DNA of 64,000 nt from CAVROT01 sp963722905 (lineage in GTDB: Bacteria > Pseudomonadota > Alphaproteobacteria > Rhodobacterales > Rhodobacteraceae), in NCBI GenBank assembly GCA_963722905.1, contig CAVROT010000003.1, positions 1 to 64,000 on the forward strand. The letters are read 5' to 3'. The position numbers and the translations under genes are program-made. The stretch's first letter is position 1, and every line of letters begins with the position of its first letter. Of the stretch, positions 35,746-43,677 are shown one piece after another. The notes beneath the pieces were generated by a model, which saw only the letters and a list, made by a program, of their open reading frames with translations, was not told the origin of the DNA and did not search any database.

Positions 35746-36531
35746 TTACGACGCGCGGCCGTAGTAGCCCGTGCGTTCTCCGTCGGAGAAGTTCACGCCC
35801 GGCCTCTCGTAGCAGGAGAAGACGGCGATCATCCGCGCGCGCGACCCGTCGACGGGTGTGACCCTGTGGGCGGTGTTCCTGCCCTCGGATATGTTGAGGG
35901 TGCCCGCCGTCAGCGGCATATGCACAGGCGTCCGGCGCCCCGCCAGCAGATCCGCGACACCGTCGTGGTTCGGATCGGCGTCGCTGCGCAGGTCGCGGTC
36001 GTATCCGAAGACGCCGCCCCGTTCGGGCGCCTGAAGCAGAAGGGTGGTGGTGAACTCGGCGCGGTCGAAGTGCCAGTTCAGCGCCTGTCCCGCGTGATGG
36101 GACATGACGTTCACCCGCGCAAGGCGGTCCTCCATCGTACAGGGCACCGGCCGCTCCATGACGGCGGCCAGAAACTGCGCGAACGGCGGCCATTCATAGA
36201 GCCGGACAACGACGCCGTCGCCCATGCGGTCGGCGCAGACGGTTTGGTTCGACGTCTCGAACCGGCGCAATGCGGGATGCGACGGGTCCGGACCTTCGAC
36301 CGACGGGGTGAAGTAGACGTCGTGCCGCCGGGCGTGCACGAAGGCATCCCCGGCAAAGGCCGGCGCCAGCTCGGCCACGGCCTGCGTCACAACCGCGTCC
36401 CGCAAGAAGCCCGGCAGGTTGAACAGACCGTCTCGCGCCAGGCCTGCGGTGCAGCTGTCCACCATCGCCGTCCAGCCGCGGCTGCCGGGCCGGTCGAGCG
36501 GATAGAGCCCAAGGTCGATCGCATCGTCCAC
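35746..36531 (-). CDS. HalD/BesD-like Fe(II)/2-oxoglutarate-dependent oxygenase
   Basis: A 261-aa cupin-fold oxygenase of the HalD/BesD (ArpA-like) type. The Fe(II) facial triad His154-x-Asp156 (NWHFDRAEFTTTLLLQ) and His222 (GRNTAHRVTPV) is complete, with Arg residues just after for 2-oxoglutarate. The C-terminus has the family YERPG...YYGR ending. Because Asp156 is kept, hydroxylation is more likely than halogenation, which needs Gly or Ala there. Free amino acids are the usual substrates of the family. I start at the GTG 36531, which has AAGGAGG 6 bases upstream. The frame is open further upstream. Confidence 0.8.
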   Translation of the reverse strand: MDDAIDLGLYPLDRPGSRGWTAMVDSCTAGLARDGLFNLPGFLRDAVVTQAVAELAPAFAGDAFVHARRHDVYFTPSVEGPDPSHPALRRFETSNQTVCADRMGDGVVVRLYEWPPFAQFLAAVMERPVPCTMEDRLARVNVMSHHAGQALNWHFDRAEFTTTLLLQAPERGGVFGYDRDLRSDADPNHDGVADLLAGRRTPVHMPLTAGTLNISEGRNTAHRVTPVDGSRARMIAVFSCYERPGVNFSDGERTGYYGRAS

Positions 36532-37211
36532 GTTGGCCCTCCTTGACGTACGGAGCGGATCATAGCCACCATATGAGACAGGCTCAATATTCGATGCCGG
36601 CACAGACTTCCGGTCCGGTCCGGGTCGACCAGCCAGCCCTTGACCGGCGCGGTGATCTCGAACTCGACCGCGCCCGTCGGAATGGTCTGGACGAACGGGG
36701 CCGCGATGGTGTCCGACACGTCCGGCGGATTGTCACGCGCCGGCGTCGACACATCCCACGCCCCGGTCACGGCGCGCAGGTCGATGACGATCGGACTGTC
36801 GGCCGTCGGGCTCTGGAAGGCGCCCAAGGCGGGCAGCGCCTTCGGGGGGAAGGCCGCGGACCGGATGGCGCTGTCCGGGGTCACGCCACCCGGATCGAAC
36901 TGTGTCAGCGACCCCGCGTCGTGCGCGCGCAGGACCCCGTCGAGGATGAAGGGACCGGTATCGGACGGCGGCAGGAAGTTGGCGACCGGCACCGGGTCGC
37001 GCGGGTCGGGATCGGCACGGTTCAGGGTCCCGATGTCGAGGTCGGTGGAGCGCGGAGGAGGAATGCCGAACACCCCCGACACGGCGAACGCGCAAAAGAA
37101 AACGTCCTCGCTCGTCGCATCGTCGGGGCTCAGCTCGATCGCGGCCGCACCCGCGCCGCCGGCGGTCGCGGTTGGCAGGACCGACGTGACGATGCCAGGC
37201 CTCAGCTCCAT
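36387..37211 (-). CDS. hypothetical protein, 3' end overlaps oxygenase gene
   Basis: A 274-aa open frame of unknown family. The first 205 residues look like a real soluble protein (VFFCAFAVSGVFGIPPP, SPIVIDLRAVTGAWDV, AVEFEITAPVKGWLVD), rich in Pro and Asp. The tail beyond about residue 210 is Arg/Trp/Cys-rich and antiparallel to natural composition. It simply reads the oxygenase gene out of frame. A TGA lies in another frame close to 36590, so a small frameshift may have removed the true stop. No strong ribosome binding site is visible. Confidence 0.4.
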   Translation of the reverse strand: MELRPGIVTSVLPTATAGGAGAAAIELSPDDATSEDVFFCAFAVSGVFGIPPPRSTDLDIGTLNRADPDPRDPVPVANFLPPSDTGPFILDGVLRAHDAGSLTQFDPGGVTPDSAIRSAAFPPKALPALGAFQSPTADSPIVIDLRAVTGAWDVSTPARDNPPDVSDTIAAPFVQTIPTGAVEFEITAPVKGWLVDPDRTGSLCRHRILSLSHMVAMIRSVRQGGPTWTMRSTLGSIRSTGPAAAAGRRWWTAAPQAWRETVCSTCRASCGTRL

Positions 37212-37858
37212 TCGCGGTCACTCACTCATGAAAGCCGGCACAGGTCGACTAGGGATCTATGGCCTGGAACCGAAGGGAATTCCGAATGCGGAGAGTTCTG
37301 CCAACCATCTTTCGTCTTGGTTCCGCAGGCCTTCCACCCCGCGCGAATGCCTCGTCGTAAGCCTGCGGCCGTCGAGCGATCCGGACCGGGCGGTGCCCGG
37401 ACGTCGGCACGCCTGACCGTGGCCGGAAGGCCTTCGATCTCTCCAGCGCGTGTCGGGAATCACACGGCCCGTCGCCCTCGGGATCGACAGCCCCGGATTG
37501 GGGGCCAAGGCGAGCGGAACGCATGCAGGCAAGGTGACGCAACGCGCCGGCTCCGGCTCCGGCACGGGATCGCCGGGACGGCCTTGAGGACAAGCGTTGC
37601 CGCGTCTGCCTCCCGCATTGCGGTTCCCGCGCGGCGGATCGGCTTGCAATCGCCGTGCGTCGGGCGCGCCCGTCTTGTCCGGAGGGCCCGACCGGATCCC
37701 GCACGATCGTGACACCGCCCCGGCCGGGGACCGGGCTTCGCATGACCCTGCCGGGAGGTGGACGGTAGCTTTGCCCGCGAATGCTGCGATGCCACCGGTG
37801 GGCCTGACGCTGCCGTCGCTGGGGTAGAACACGCCCTCGCAATCAATGAGCGTTCGAC
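37212..37858. other. 647-base stretch without a supported gene
   Basis: Open frames exist on both strands (for example a minus frame from 37832 starting MFYPSDGSVRPTGG) but have no ribosome binding site and no family resemblance. I saw no phage attachment repeat next to the tRNA, no integrase and no clear terminator. Confidence 0.4.
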
Positions 37859-37935
37859 TGGTCGGGCTGAGAGGATTCGAACCTCCGACCCCCTGCTCCC
37901 GAAGCAGGTGCGCTACCAGGCTGCGCCACAGCCCG
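37859..37935 (-). tRNA. tRNA-Pro (CGG)
   Basis: A 77-base cloverleaf on the minus strand. Acceptor stem CGGGCTG pairs with CAGCCCG, and the discriminator A is followed by an encoded CCA. The D-arm has GCGCAGCCTGGTAGCGC. The anticodon stem CCTGC/GCAGG encloses TTCGGGA, giving anticodon CGG. The T-arm holds GGTTCGAATCC. All arms pair. It reads CCG codons, which are common in this GC-rich genome. Confidence 0.97.
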
Positions 37936-37947
37936 ACCGTGCGCCGC

Positions 37948-37975
37948 AGCTAACGCGCGCAGCGGCTATTGGCAA
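37948..37975 (-). promoter_or_regulatory. candidate tRNA-Pro promoter
   Basis: On the minus strand TTGCCA (37975-37970) and TTAGCT (37953-37948) are 16 bases apart, and the -10 element lies 12 bases before the tRNA. The -35 is a good match and the -10 a moderate one. Confidence 0.4.
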
Positions 37976-38113
37976 GCGGCGCCGGGGGTGGCGGTCCCGG
38001 CCGGGCGATGCCGCTGTCCGGGCCGCGTTCGACCCTGACCATCCCGCTGGGCGCGCGGCCCGGCTGCCGGTGTGCAATCGGTCCGCATCCCGCCCGCGTG
38101 CGCCGCAGGCGGT

Positions 38114-38800
38114 CTAGCCTACGGTGACGGTCAGGCGGCCGAGGGGTGCGCAGGTCAGCTCCATGACGTCGCCGCGCGACACCGGGCCGACACCGGACGG
38201 CGTGCCGGTGAGGATCACGTCGCCAGCCGCAAGGCGGAACCGTGTCGAGAGGGTCGCGACCGTCTCGGGCACCTTCCAGATCATCTGGTTCAGATCACCT
38301 TTCTGCCGCACCGCACCGTTGACGCGCAACACGATGGGGCCATCGGCGGGATGGCCGACATCGGCGGCGGGATGGATGGGCCCGACCGGCGCGGAGCGTT
38401 CGAACGCCTTGGCGACCTCCCAGGGGCGCGCCAGCCTTTTGGCCTCGTCCTGGAGGTCCCGCTGCGTCATGTCGAGCGCCAGCGCATAGCCAAAGACATG
38501 CCCCAATGCGTCGCCGGTCGCGATGTCGATGCCGCCCGAATGCAGCATGACGGCGATCTCGGCCTCGTGGTGCACGTCCGAGGATCCGCAGGGATAGGGA
38601 AACCGGCCCGACGGATCGAGGTCGTCGGGATTCTTCTGAAAGAAGAACGGCGGATCGCGGTCGGGATCGTGCCCCATCTCGACCGCATGGGCGGCATAGT
38701 TGCGCCCGATGCAGTAGACCCGCCGCACGGGAAAGAAATCCTCCGATCCCGCGATGGGGAGAGCAACGGTCGGCGGGACGGGAATGGCATAACGTGTCAC
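38114..38800 (-). CDS. fumarylacetoacetate hydrolase family protein
   Basis: A 228-aa FAH-superfamily enzyme, in which acylpyruvate hydrolases and oxaloacetate decarboxylases are found. Key motifs: VRRVYCIGRNYAAHAVEMG, the metal ligands in DVHHEAEIAVML (Glu-x-Glu), FGYALALDMTQRDLQ and VILTGTPSGVGPV. I start at the GTG 38800 (VTRYAIPVPP), which has GAAGG upstream and matches family N-termini. An ATG at 38821 would add seven residues. The precise substrate cannot be told. Confidence 0.88.
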   Translation of the reverse strand: MTRYAIPVPPTVALPIAGSEDFFPVRRVYCIGRNYAAHAVEMGHDPDRDPPFFFQKNPDDLDPSGRFPYPCGSSDVHHEAEIAVMLHSGGIDIATGDALGHVFGYALALDMTQRDLQDEAKRLARPWEVAKAFERSAPVGPIHPAADVGHPADGPIVLRVNGAVRQKGDLNQMIWKVPETVATLSTRFRLAAGDVILTGTPSGVGPVSRGDVMELTCAPLGRLTVTVG

Positions 38801-39045
38801 GTGGGGCCGGCCTTCGATCATGGACGTCGTGCGGACTGGCTCTGCGTCCCGTGACGGGCGACGCAAAGCGTCGGCCCGTACTCGATGTCCAGGACGGGTA
38901 CCGCTTGCCATGCGACAGGATCGGCCTGTGTCCACGGCACCATCACCGCGCGTGTCGGGCACCGCGCGTGTCGGGGGCCGCCGGACAACCGTTCCCGGTC
39001 GGCAAGGCGGTCCCGGTTTCCAAGCCGGACCCGGGTTTGCGAGGC

Positions 39046-39077
39046 GGCCCCGGCCCTCGCGGCGAGGGTCCGGGGCC
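39046..39077 (-). terminator. long GC-rich hairpin after rplY
   Basis: GGCCCCGG-CCCTCG with loop CGG pairs to CGAGGG-(T)-CCGGGGCC, 14 pairs with one bulged T, beginning 16 bases after the rplY stop on the minus strand. There is no T-tract, but the stem strength and position suggest transcription termination or 3'-end protection. Confidence 0.55.
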
Positions 39078-39093
39078 TGTCGTGACGAAGGGC

Positions 39094-39765
39094 TCAGCCC
39101 TTGGCAGCGTCGCCCTCGGCATCGTCCGCATCCGTGGTCGGCACGGCGTCGGCGTCGGGCTGATCCTCGTCGTCCTCGGCGTTCTGCGAGGCAAGGCCGG
39201 AGGGCGCCTGGATGTTGGCGATGACGAAATCGCGGTCGATGGTCGGTCGCGTCCCCTCGGGCAGCGCGAAGTCCGAGATCGTCAGCGTGTCGCCGATCTC
39301 CATGTGCGCGACGCTGGCGGTGATCTTCTCGGGGATGTCGCCGGCGGTGCAGCGCAGCTCGACCTCGGGGCGGATCATGGTCAGCACGCCGCCCCTCTTG
39401 ATGCCGGGCGCGATCTCCTCGTCCGTCAGCTCGACCGCGATGAAGAGCGACACGCGCGACGTGCGCTTGAGCCGCATGAAGTCCACGTGGGTCGGCAGGT
39501 CCTTGACCACGTCGCGCTGCACGGCGCGGGCGATGACGCGCACGTCGTCGTGCCCGTCCATCTTGAGGTTGAAGAGGGTGGACAGGAACCGCCCCGCCTT
39601 CAGCCGCTTGAGCAGGGCGTTGTATTCCAGGTTGATGGCGACGGGGTCGGAGCCGCCTCCGTAGACGATGCCCGGAACGTTGCCTTCGCGGCGGGATTGA
39701 CGGGCGGCCCCCTTGCCTGTCCCCGTCCGTTCCAGGGCCGTGATGTCGGGTATCTCACCAGCCAT
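39094..39765 (-). CDS. rplY: 50S ribosomal protein L25/general stress protein Ctc
   Basis: A 223-aa L25 of the Ctc type that binds 5S rRNA. The L25 N-terminal domain (ERTGTGKGAARQSRREGNVP, GIVYGGGSDPVAI) is followed by the TL5/Ctc beta domain (HVDFMRLKRTSRVSLFIAV) and an acidic tail (AEDDEDQPDADAV) common in alphaproteobacteria. ATG 39765 has AGGA 8 bases upstream. Another ATG lies at 39771. A possible promoter (TTGCAA/TATGGG) lies upstream. Confidence 0.93.
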   Translation of the reverse strand: MAGEIPDITALERTGTGKGAARQSRREGNVPGIVYGGGSDPVAINLEYNALLKRLKAGRFLSTLFNLKMDGHDDVRVIARAVQRDVVKDLPTHVDFMRLKRTSRVSLFIAVELTDEEIAPGIKRGGVLTMIRPEVELRCTAGDIPEKITASVAHMEIGDTLTISDFALPEGTRPTIDRDFVIANIQAPSGLASQNAEDDEDQPDADAVPTTDADDAEGDAAKG

Positions 39766-40069
39766 GATCATGGTCCTATCGTTGGTGTTGCATGTTCGCG
39801 GGCGCCTCCAAGGGTGTCTGCCCCGCGAAGGCGTGCCCATAGCGCGCCCGCCCCGGTTTGCAAAGCGGTTTTCCCTCCGGTCGCCGGTGCCGGCGCGGCG
39901 TCCTCGCCGCCGGTCCGGGCGGTCGGCCCCAGCGGCCGGTTCGCGTGGACGGCCCGCGCGGTCGCATGGCGCCCCGGTGCGCGGTGCCCGCCATGCGTTC
40001 CGGCGGGCAGCCGTGCGGCGGTCGCGCATGTGCCTTGCCAGCGGCGTCGGCGGGAGGCATGCGGGCTGC
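39766..40069. other. divergent spacer between rplY and an MFS gene
   Basis: This 304-base divergent region has no supported gene. For rplY a candidate promoter on the minus strand reads TTGCAA (39863-39858), 16 bases, TATGGG (39841-39836). For the MFS gene on the plus strand no clear promoter stands out, although GGGAGG lies upstream of its start. Confidence 0.4.
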
Positions 40070-41269
40070 ATGAACATCCGCCACGCCTTCCGTCTCAGCC
40101 GCCAGCCGATCCTCGCCTTCGCGGCGATGGGGATGGTCTGGGGCACGTTCGCCGCCTTCGTGCCTCAGATCAAGGCGGGCCTGGGCGCGTCGGACGGCGC
40201 GTTCGGCCTGGCGCTGCTGGCCGCACCCATGGGGCTGGTTCTGTCGGTCTGGATCGCGCCCTGGCTGGACGGACGGGCGGGCCGGCTGGCGATGCCCATC
40301 GCGTCCGGTGCGCTGTCGTGCGCCTTCGTGCCGGTGGCGCTGGTGGCGCAGACGGGCGGGCCGCTGTGGGCCTTCGCGCTGGCGATGGGGGGCGTGGGCC
40401 TGTCGTCTGGCACGACCGACGTGCTGATGAACAGCCGCGTGGCCGAGACCGAGGCGGCGCATGACGTGTCGGTCATGAACCTCAACCACGGCATGTTCTC
40501 GGTCGCCTACATGATCGCGGCTCTGGCCACGGGGGCCGCGCGCGAGGCGGGGCTGGCACCGGCGTCGATGTTCGCCTTCTGTGCCGCGGTCGGGCTGGCG
40601 GCGACCGGCGCCATGCGCCAGGTCCCGGCACCGGTCGAGGCCGAAACGCATCCGGGGTCGTTCCCGCGTTCGGTCGTCATCTGGGGCGGGGTGCTGGTGC
40701 TGATCGCGTTTCTGGGCGAGGGCACGGTCGAGACGTGGTCGGCCCTGCACCTTGAGCGTACCTTGGGCGGCGGCGCGGCCGAGGGCGCGGCCGGTCCCGC
40801 CGTTCTGGGCCTGACGATGGCCATCGGGCGGTTTTCCGGCCAGGCGGTCGCGGGCCGCGTCCCCGAGGCGACGGTGCTGCGGCTGGGCGCGCTCCTCGCG
40901 GCGGCCGGCGCGGTGGCAGCCGCCGCGGCGCCGAACCTCGCCGTGGGATACGCGGCCTTCGCCGCGATGGGCCTGGGGATCAGCGTGTTGGCGCCGATGG
41001 CGATGGCCCTCGTCGGACGCCGGGTCGAGGCGCGGCACCGCACGCGCGCCATCGCCCGCGTCGCGGTGATCGGGTTCCTGGGCTTCTTCGTGGCGCCGAC
41101 GCTGATGGGGGGCCTCAGCGAACTCTTCGGCCTGCGCATCGCCTATGTCGTGATCGCCGGCGTCCTGCTGGCGATCCTGCCCGCCCTGATCGCCCTGCGC
41201 CGCATCCCCCGCAGCGGCGCCGCCGCCGAAGTCGATGCGGCGCCCCCTTCCACCCCATCCGCCCCCTAG
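40070..41269 (+). CDS. MFS transporter
   Basis: A 399-aa major facilitator with about twelve hydrophobic helices, inner membrane. It resembles the FucP/YbjJ-like inner-membrane carriers (SRQPILAFAAMGMVWGTFAAFVP, TDVLMNSRVAETE, MNLNHGMFSVAYM). The cargo cannot be inferred from sequence or context. The ATG at 40070 starts the first helix region. The gene is convergent with the amylosucrase-like gene. Confidence 0.85.
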   Translation: MNIRHAFRLSRQPILAFAAMGMVWGTFAAFVPQIKAGLGASDGAFGLALLAAPMGLVLSVWIAPWLDGRAGRLAMPIASGALSCAFVPVALVAQTGGPLWAFALAMGGVGLSSGTTDVLMNSRVAETEAAHDVSVMNLNHGMFSVAYMIAALATGAAREAGLAPASMFAFCAAVGLAATGAMRQVPAPVEAETHPGSFPRSVVIWGGVLVLIAFLGEGTVETWSALHLERTLGGGAAEGAAGPAVLGLTMAIGRFSGQAVAGRVPEATVLRLGALLAAAGAVAAAAAPNLAVGYAAFAAMGLGISVLAPMAMALVGRRVEARHRTRAIARVAVIGFLGFFVAPTLMGGLSELFGLRIAYVVIAGVLLAILPALIALRRIPRSGAAAEVDAAPPSTPSAP

Positions 41270-41419
41270 CGGACGGATATTCCTTCGGGCGGCGGTCCAG
41301 CGATCCGAAACCGCCCGCCCCGGGGCGGAACAGCGGATGGCGTCAGAGGTCCGGGCCGCAGCCCCGGCCCGGCAGCCGGCTGCTCATCCGGCGCGGTCTC
41401 CGGCAGCAGCGACACCGGT

Positions 41420-43339
41420 TCACGCGCCCTCGGCGCCGCCGCCTTGGGTCAGGCGCGGGACGAGCCACGCCGCGCCGTAGGGCGGCAGGTGAAGCGCGCC
41501 GCTGACGCTGCGGCCCGACAGCGCGTCGTCGCAGGCGATCCCGGGATCGAGGCCCAGCGCGTCGAGCCCGACCGAGGCCGGCGCCTCGGCGAAGTTGAAG
41601 ACGGCCAGCAGCGGCCCGTCGTCGCCCGGGCGCCGCACCGCGAAGAGGCGGCTGTCGCCGGCGTCGACCACCCATGTCGCCACGTCGCCCGAAAGCTGCG
41701 GCAGGGTCGCGCGCACTGCCATGATGTGGCGCAGCCCAGCCAGAATACGGCCCTCCGGCCCCTCGCCGGCGGCCGCCCGCTCGGCCAGGGCCCAGTCCAT
41801 CGGCGGGCGGTGCATCCAGCGGCCGTCATCGGCCAGCCGCGGGTCGGAAGCGTCGTTCGTCAGCCCGATCTCGTCGCCCATGTAGATCAGCGGAATCCCC
41901 CCGTAGGCCGCGATCAACGCATGTCCCATGACGATTCGCGCCACCGCGTCGTCGATGCGGCCCGCGTCGCCCGCCGCCACCGCCGCCTCCAGCCCGGCCA
42001 GCGACGCCAGCGTCCCGTTGGTGCGCCGGTCGCCCGTCTCATCGTTCACCTGGAAATCGGCGCCGCGCGCGAAGCTTCCCGGATGGTCGCCGCGGTAGAA
42101 CCCGGCGAGGAACCCGCGATGGCCGGGGCCGCTCAGCCCGTGCCGTTCGGCGTCCGCCTCGGTGATGGCCCAGCCGATGTCGTCATGGCAGCGCAGGTAG
42201 GTCGCCCATGTCGCGTGGCGGAAGCGGGGCGGAAAGTGGCGCGCCAGCACGTCCGTCATCATCACCGTGTCGCGTGCGGCAAGGGACGACCAGAACTGCA
42301 CCATGAGGTTGTTGTGATAGGCGAGGTTGCAGACCCGCCCCGAATGACGCCCCTGTCCCAGATAGGGCACCAGATCGTTCGGACCGACGATCGCCTCGGC
42401 CTTGTGGATCACCGCCGGTGCGGCGATTGACGTGGCCTGGTTGATGGCCTGAAGGATGTCGTGGACCTCGGGCAGGTTCTGGCAGCCGGTGCCCATCCGC
42501 TTCCACATGAACGCGACGGCATCGAGCCGCATCACCTCGGCGCCGGCGTTGGCGAGGTCGAGGATCACGCCCAGCACGGCCAGGAAGACATCGGGGTTCT
42601 CCCAGTTCAGGTCCCACTGGAACTCGTTGAAGGTGGTCCAGACCCATGTGCCCTCCGGCCCCCCCATGTCGGGATAGTGGGTGAAGTTGCCCGGCGCCTG
42701 GTCGGGGAACACCTCGACCAGCGTGCGTTCGTAGGCGCGGGGCAGTGCTGCGTCGTCGAACATGCGGTAGAACGCCCGGTAGTGCGCATCGCCGGCGGCG
42801 GCGCGGCGGCCCCAGTCGTGTTCCTTGGCGGTGTGGTTCAGCACCATGTCGATGCAGGTCGAGATGCCCGCCGCGCGCAGTTCGGCCGTGGCGGCGCGCA
42901 GGTCGTCCATCGTGCCCAGCGCCGGGTCGATGGCGCCGTAGTCCATAACCGCGTAGCCGCCGTCGCTGTCGCCGGGGCGCGGCGCGAGGCAGGGCATGAA
43001 ATGGGCGTAGGTGACGCCGAGGTCGCGCAGCCAGGGGGTGCGGGCCGGCACGTCGGCGACGGTGCCGGCGAAGCGGTCGACGTAGAAGACGTAGCCGACC
43101 ATGCGCTGGTGCAGGAACCATTCCGGGTCGAGGTCGCGCTCCATGTCGAGGCGGCGCAGGTCGGCGGGGCGTTCGGCCCACTTTTCCGCCAGCATGGCGC
43201 GCAGCCGGTCGCGCAGCGCGCCCACGTCGCCCAGGCCGCCGTAGAGCCGCTCCAGCGGCGCCATCGAATCCGGCTCGGCCCGCCGCCAGCGCATGTCGAA
43301 GAGCTCGTCGTCGGTGACGGTCGCGGTCGGTGAGGTCAT
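41420..43339 (-). CDS. GH13 amylosucrase-like enzyme
   Basis: A 639-aa GH13 protein, close in length and motifs to amylosucrase (which uses sucrose to build alpha-glucan) or sucrose hydrolase. The all-helical N-domain precedes MVGYVFYVDRFAGT. Catalytic residues are the Asp of RLDAVAFMWKRMGTGCQNLP, the Glu of IHKAEAIVGPNDLV and the Asp of RCHDDIGW. SDGGYAVMDYGAIDPALGT and PLIYMGDEIG are typical too. ATG 43339 was chosen by similarity to the family start. No sucrose transporter or regulator is adjacent. Confidence 0.85.
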   Translation of the reverse strand: MTSPTATVTDDELFDMRWRRAEPDSMAPLERLYGGLGDVGALRDRLRAMLAEKWAERPADLRRLDMERDLDPEWFLHQRMVGYVFYVDRFAGTVADVPARTPWLRDLGVTYAHFMPCLAPRPGDSDGGYAVMDYGAIDPALGTMDDLRAATAELRAAGISTCIDMVLNHTAKEHDWGRRAAAGDAHYRAFYRMFDDAALPRAYERTLVEVFPDQAPGNFTHYPDMGGPEGTWVWTTFNEFQWDLNWENPDVFLAVLGVILDLANAGAEVMRLDAVAFMWKRMGTGCQNLPEVHDILQAINQATSIAAPAVIHKAEAIVGPNDLVPYLGQGRHSGRVCNLAYHNNLMVQFWSSLAARDTVMMTDVLARHFPPRFRHATWATYLRCHDDIGWAITEADAERHGLSGPGHRGFLAGFYRGDHPGSFARGADFQVNDETGDRRTNGTLASLAGLEAAVAAGDAGRIDDAVARIVMGHALIAAYGGIPLIYMGDEIGLTNDASDPRLADDGRWMHRPPMDWALAERAAAGEGPEGRILAGLRHIMAVRATLPQLSGDVATWVVDAGDSRLFAVRRPGDDGPLLAVFNFAEAPASVGLDALGLDPGIACDDALSGRSVSGALHLPPYGAAWLVPRLTQGGGAEGA

Positions 43340-43677
43340 GGGGATCCCCGGAACAAGGCGCCTGCGCGGAGTAGCACCCCGGGCGGCGGATCGGAACCGT
43401 GCCGAACCGCCCGCCACGACGTGCCAAGGCCCACCCGCGACCGGCGGTCCCGAGGTGGCGTGGGCAATGACGGCCGGCCGGCGCCGCCGTGCACCGACGC
43501 GGCCGGAGGCTACGGCGGACGCGCCTGCAAGTATCGGTCTCAGTCGTCGCCTCATAGCCCACGCGCGGGGGAGCGCCTTGCCGGACCGTCCGCCGCGACG
43601 CGCCTGCGCGTCCGGCCGGGACGACCATGTCCGCCGAAGCGGCTGCGGCGGCACATGGCCGCCCGCGAAGGACCGGC
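43340..43677. other. spacer between lldD and the GH13 gene
   Basis: These 338 bases hold a 12-bp stem-loop close to the lldD end (listed separately) and no supported gene. Open frames here are Arg/Pro-rich shadows. Confidence 0.4.
43625..43658 (-). terminator. 12-bp stem-loop after lldD
   Basis: CCATGT-CCGCCG pairs with CGGCGG-(C)-ACATGG around a 9-base loop, with one bulged C, 19 bases past the lldD stop on the minus strand. No T-tract follows. It probably ends or protects the lldD transcript. Confidence 0.5.

Noticed and set aside
32284..36546. 1420-codon frame on the plus strand
   Set aside because: It crosses dctM out of frame, then runs antisense to iolC and the oxygenase. No domain resemblance and no start signal.
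35746..36603. Start of the oxygenase at the ATG 36603
   Set aside because: The GTG at 36531 has AAGGAGG at ideal distance. The extra 24 residues have no ribosome binding site and are not typical of the family.
37859..37935. tRNA-Pro as an integration site
   Set aside because: No integrase and no second copy of the tRNA 3' end was seen within the window, so no element can be claimed.
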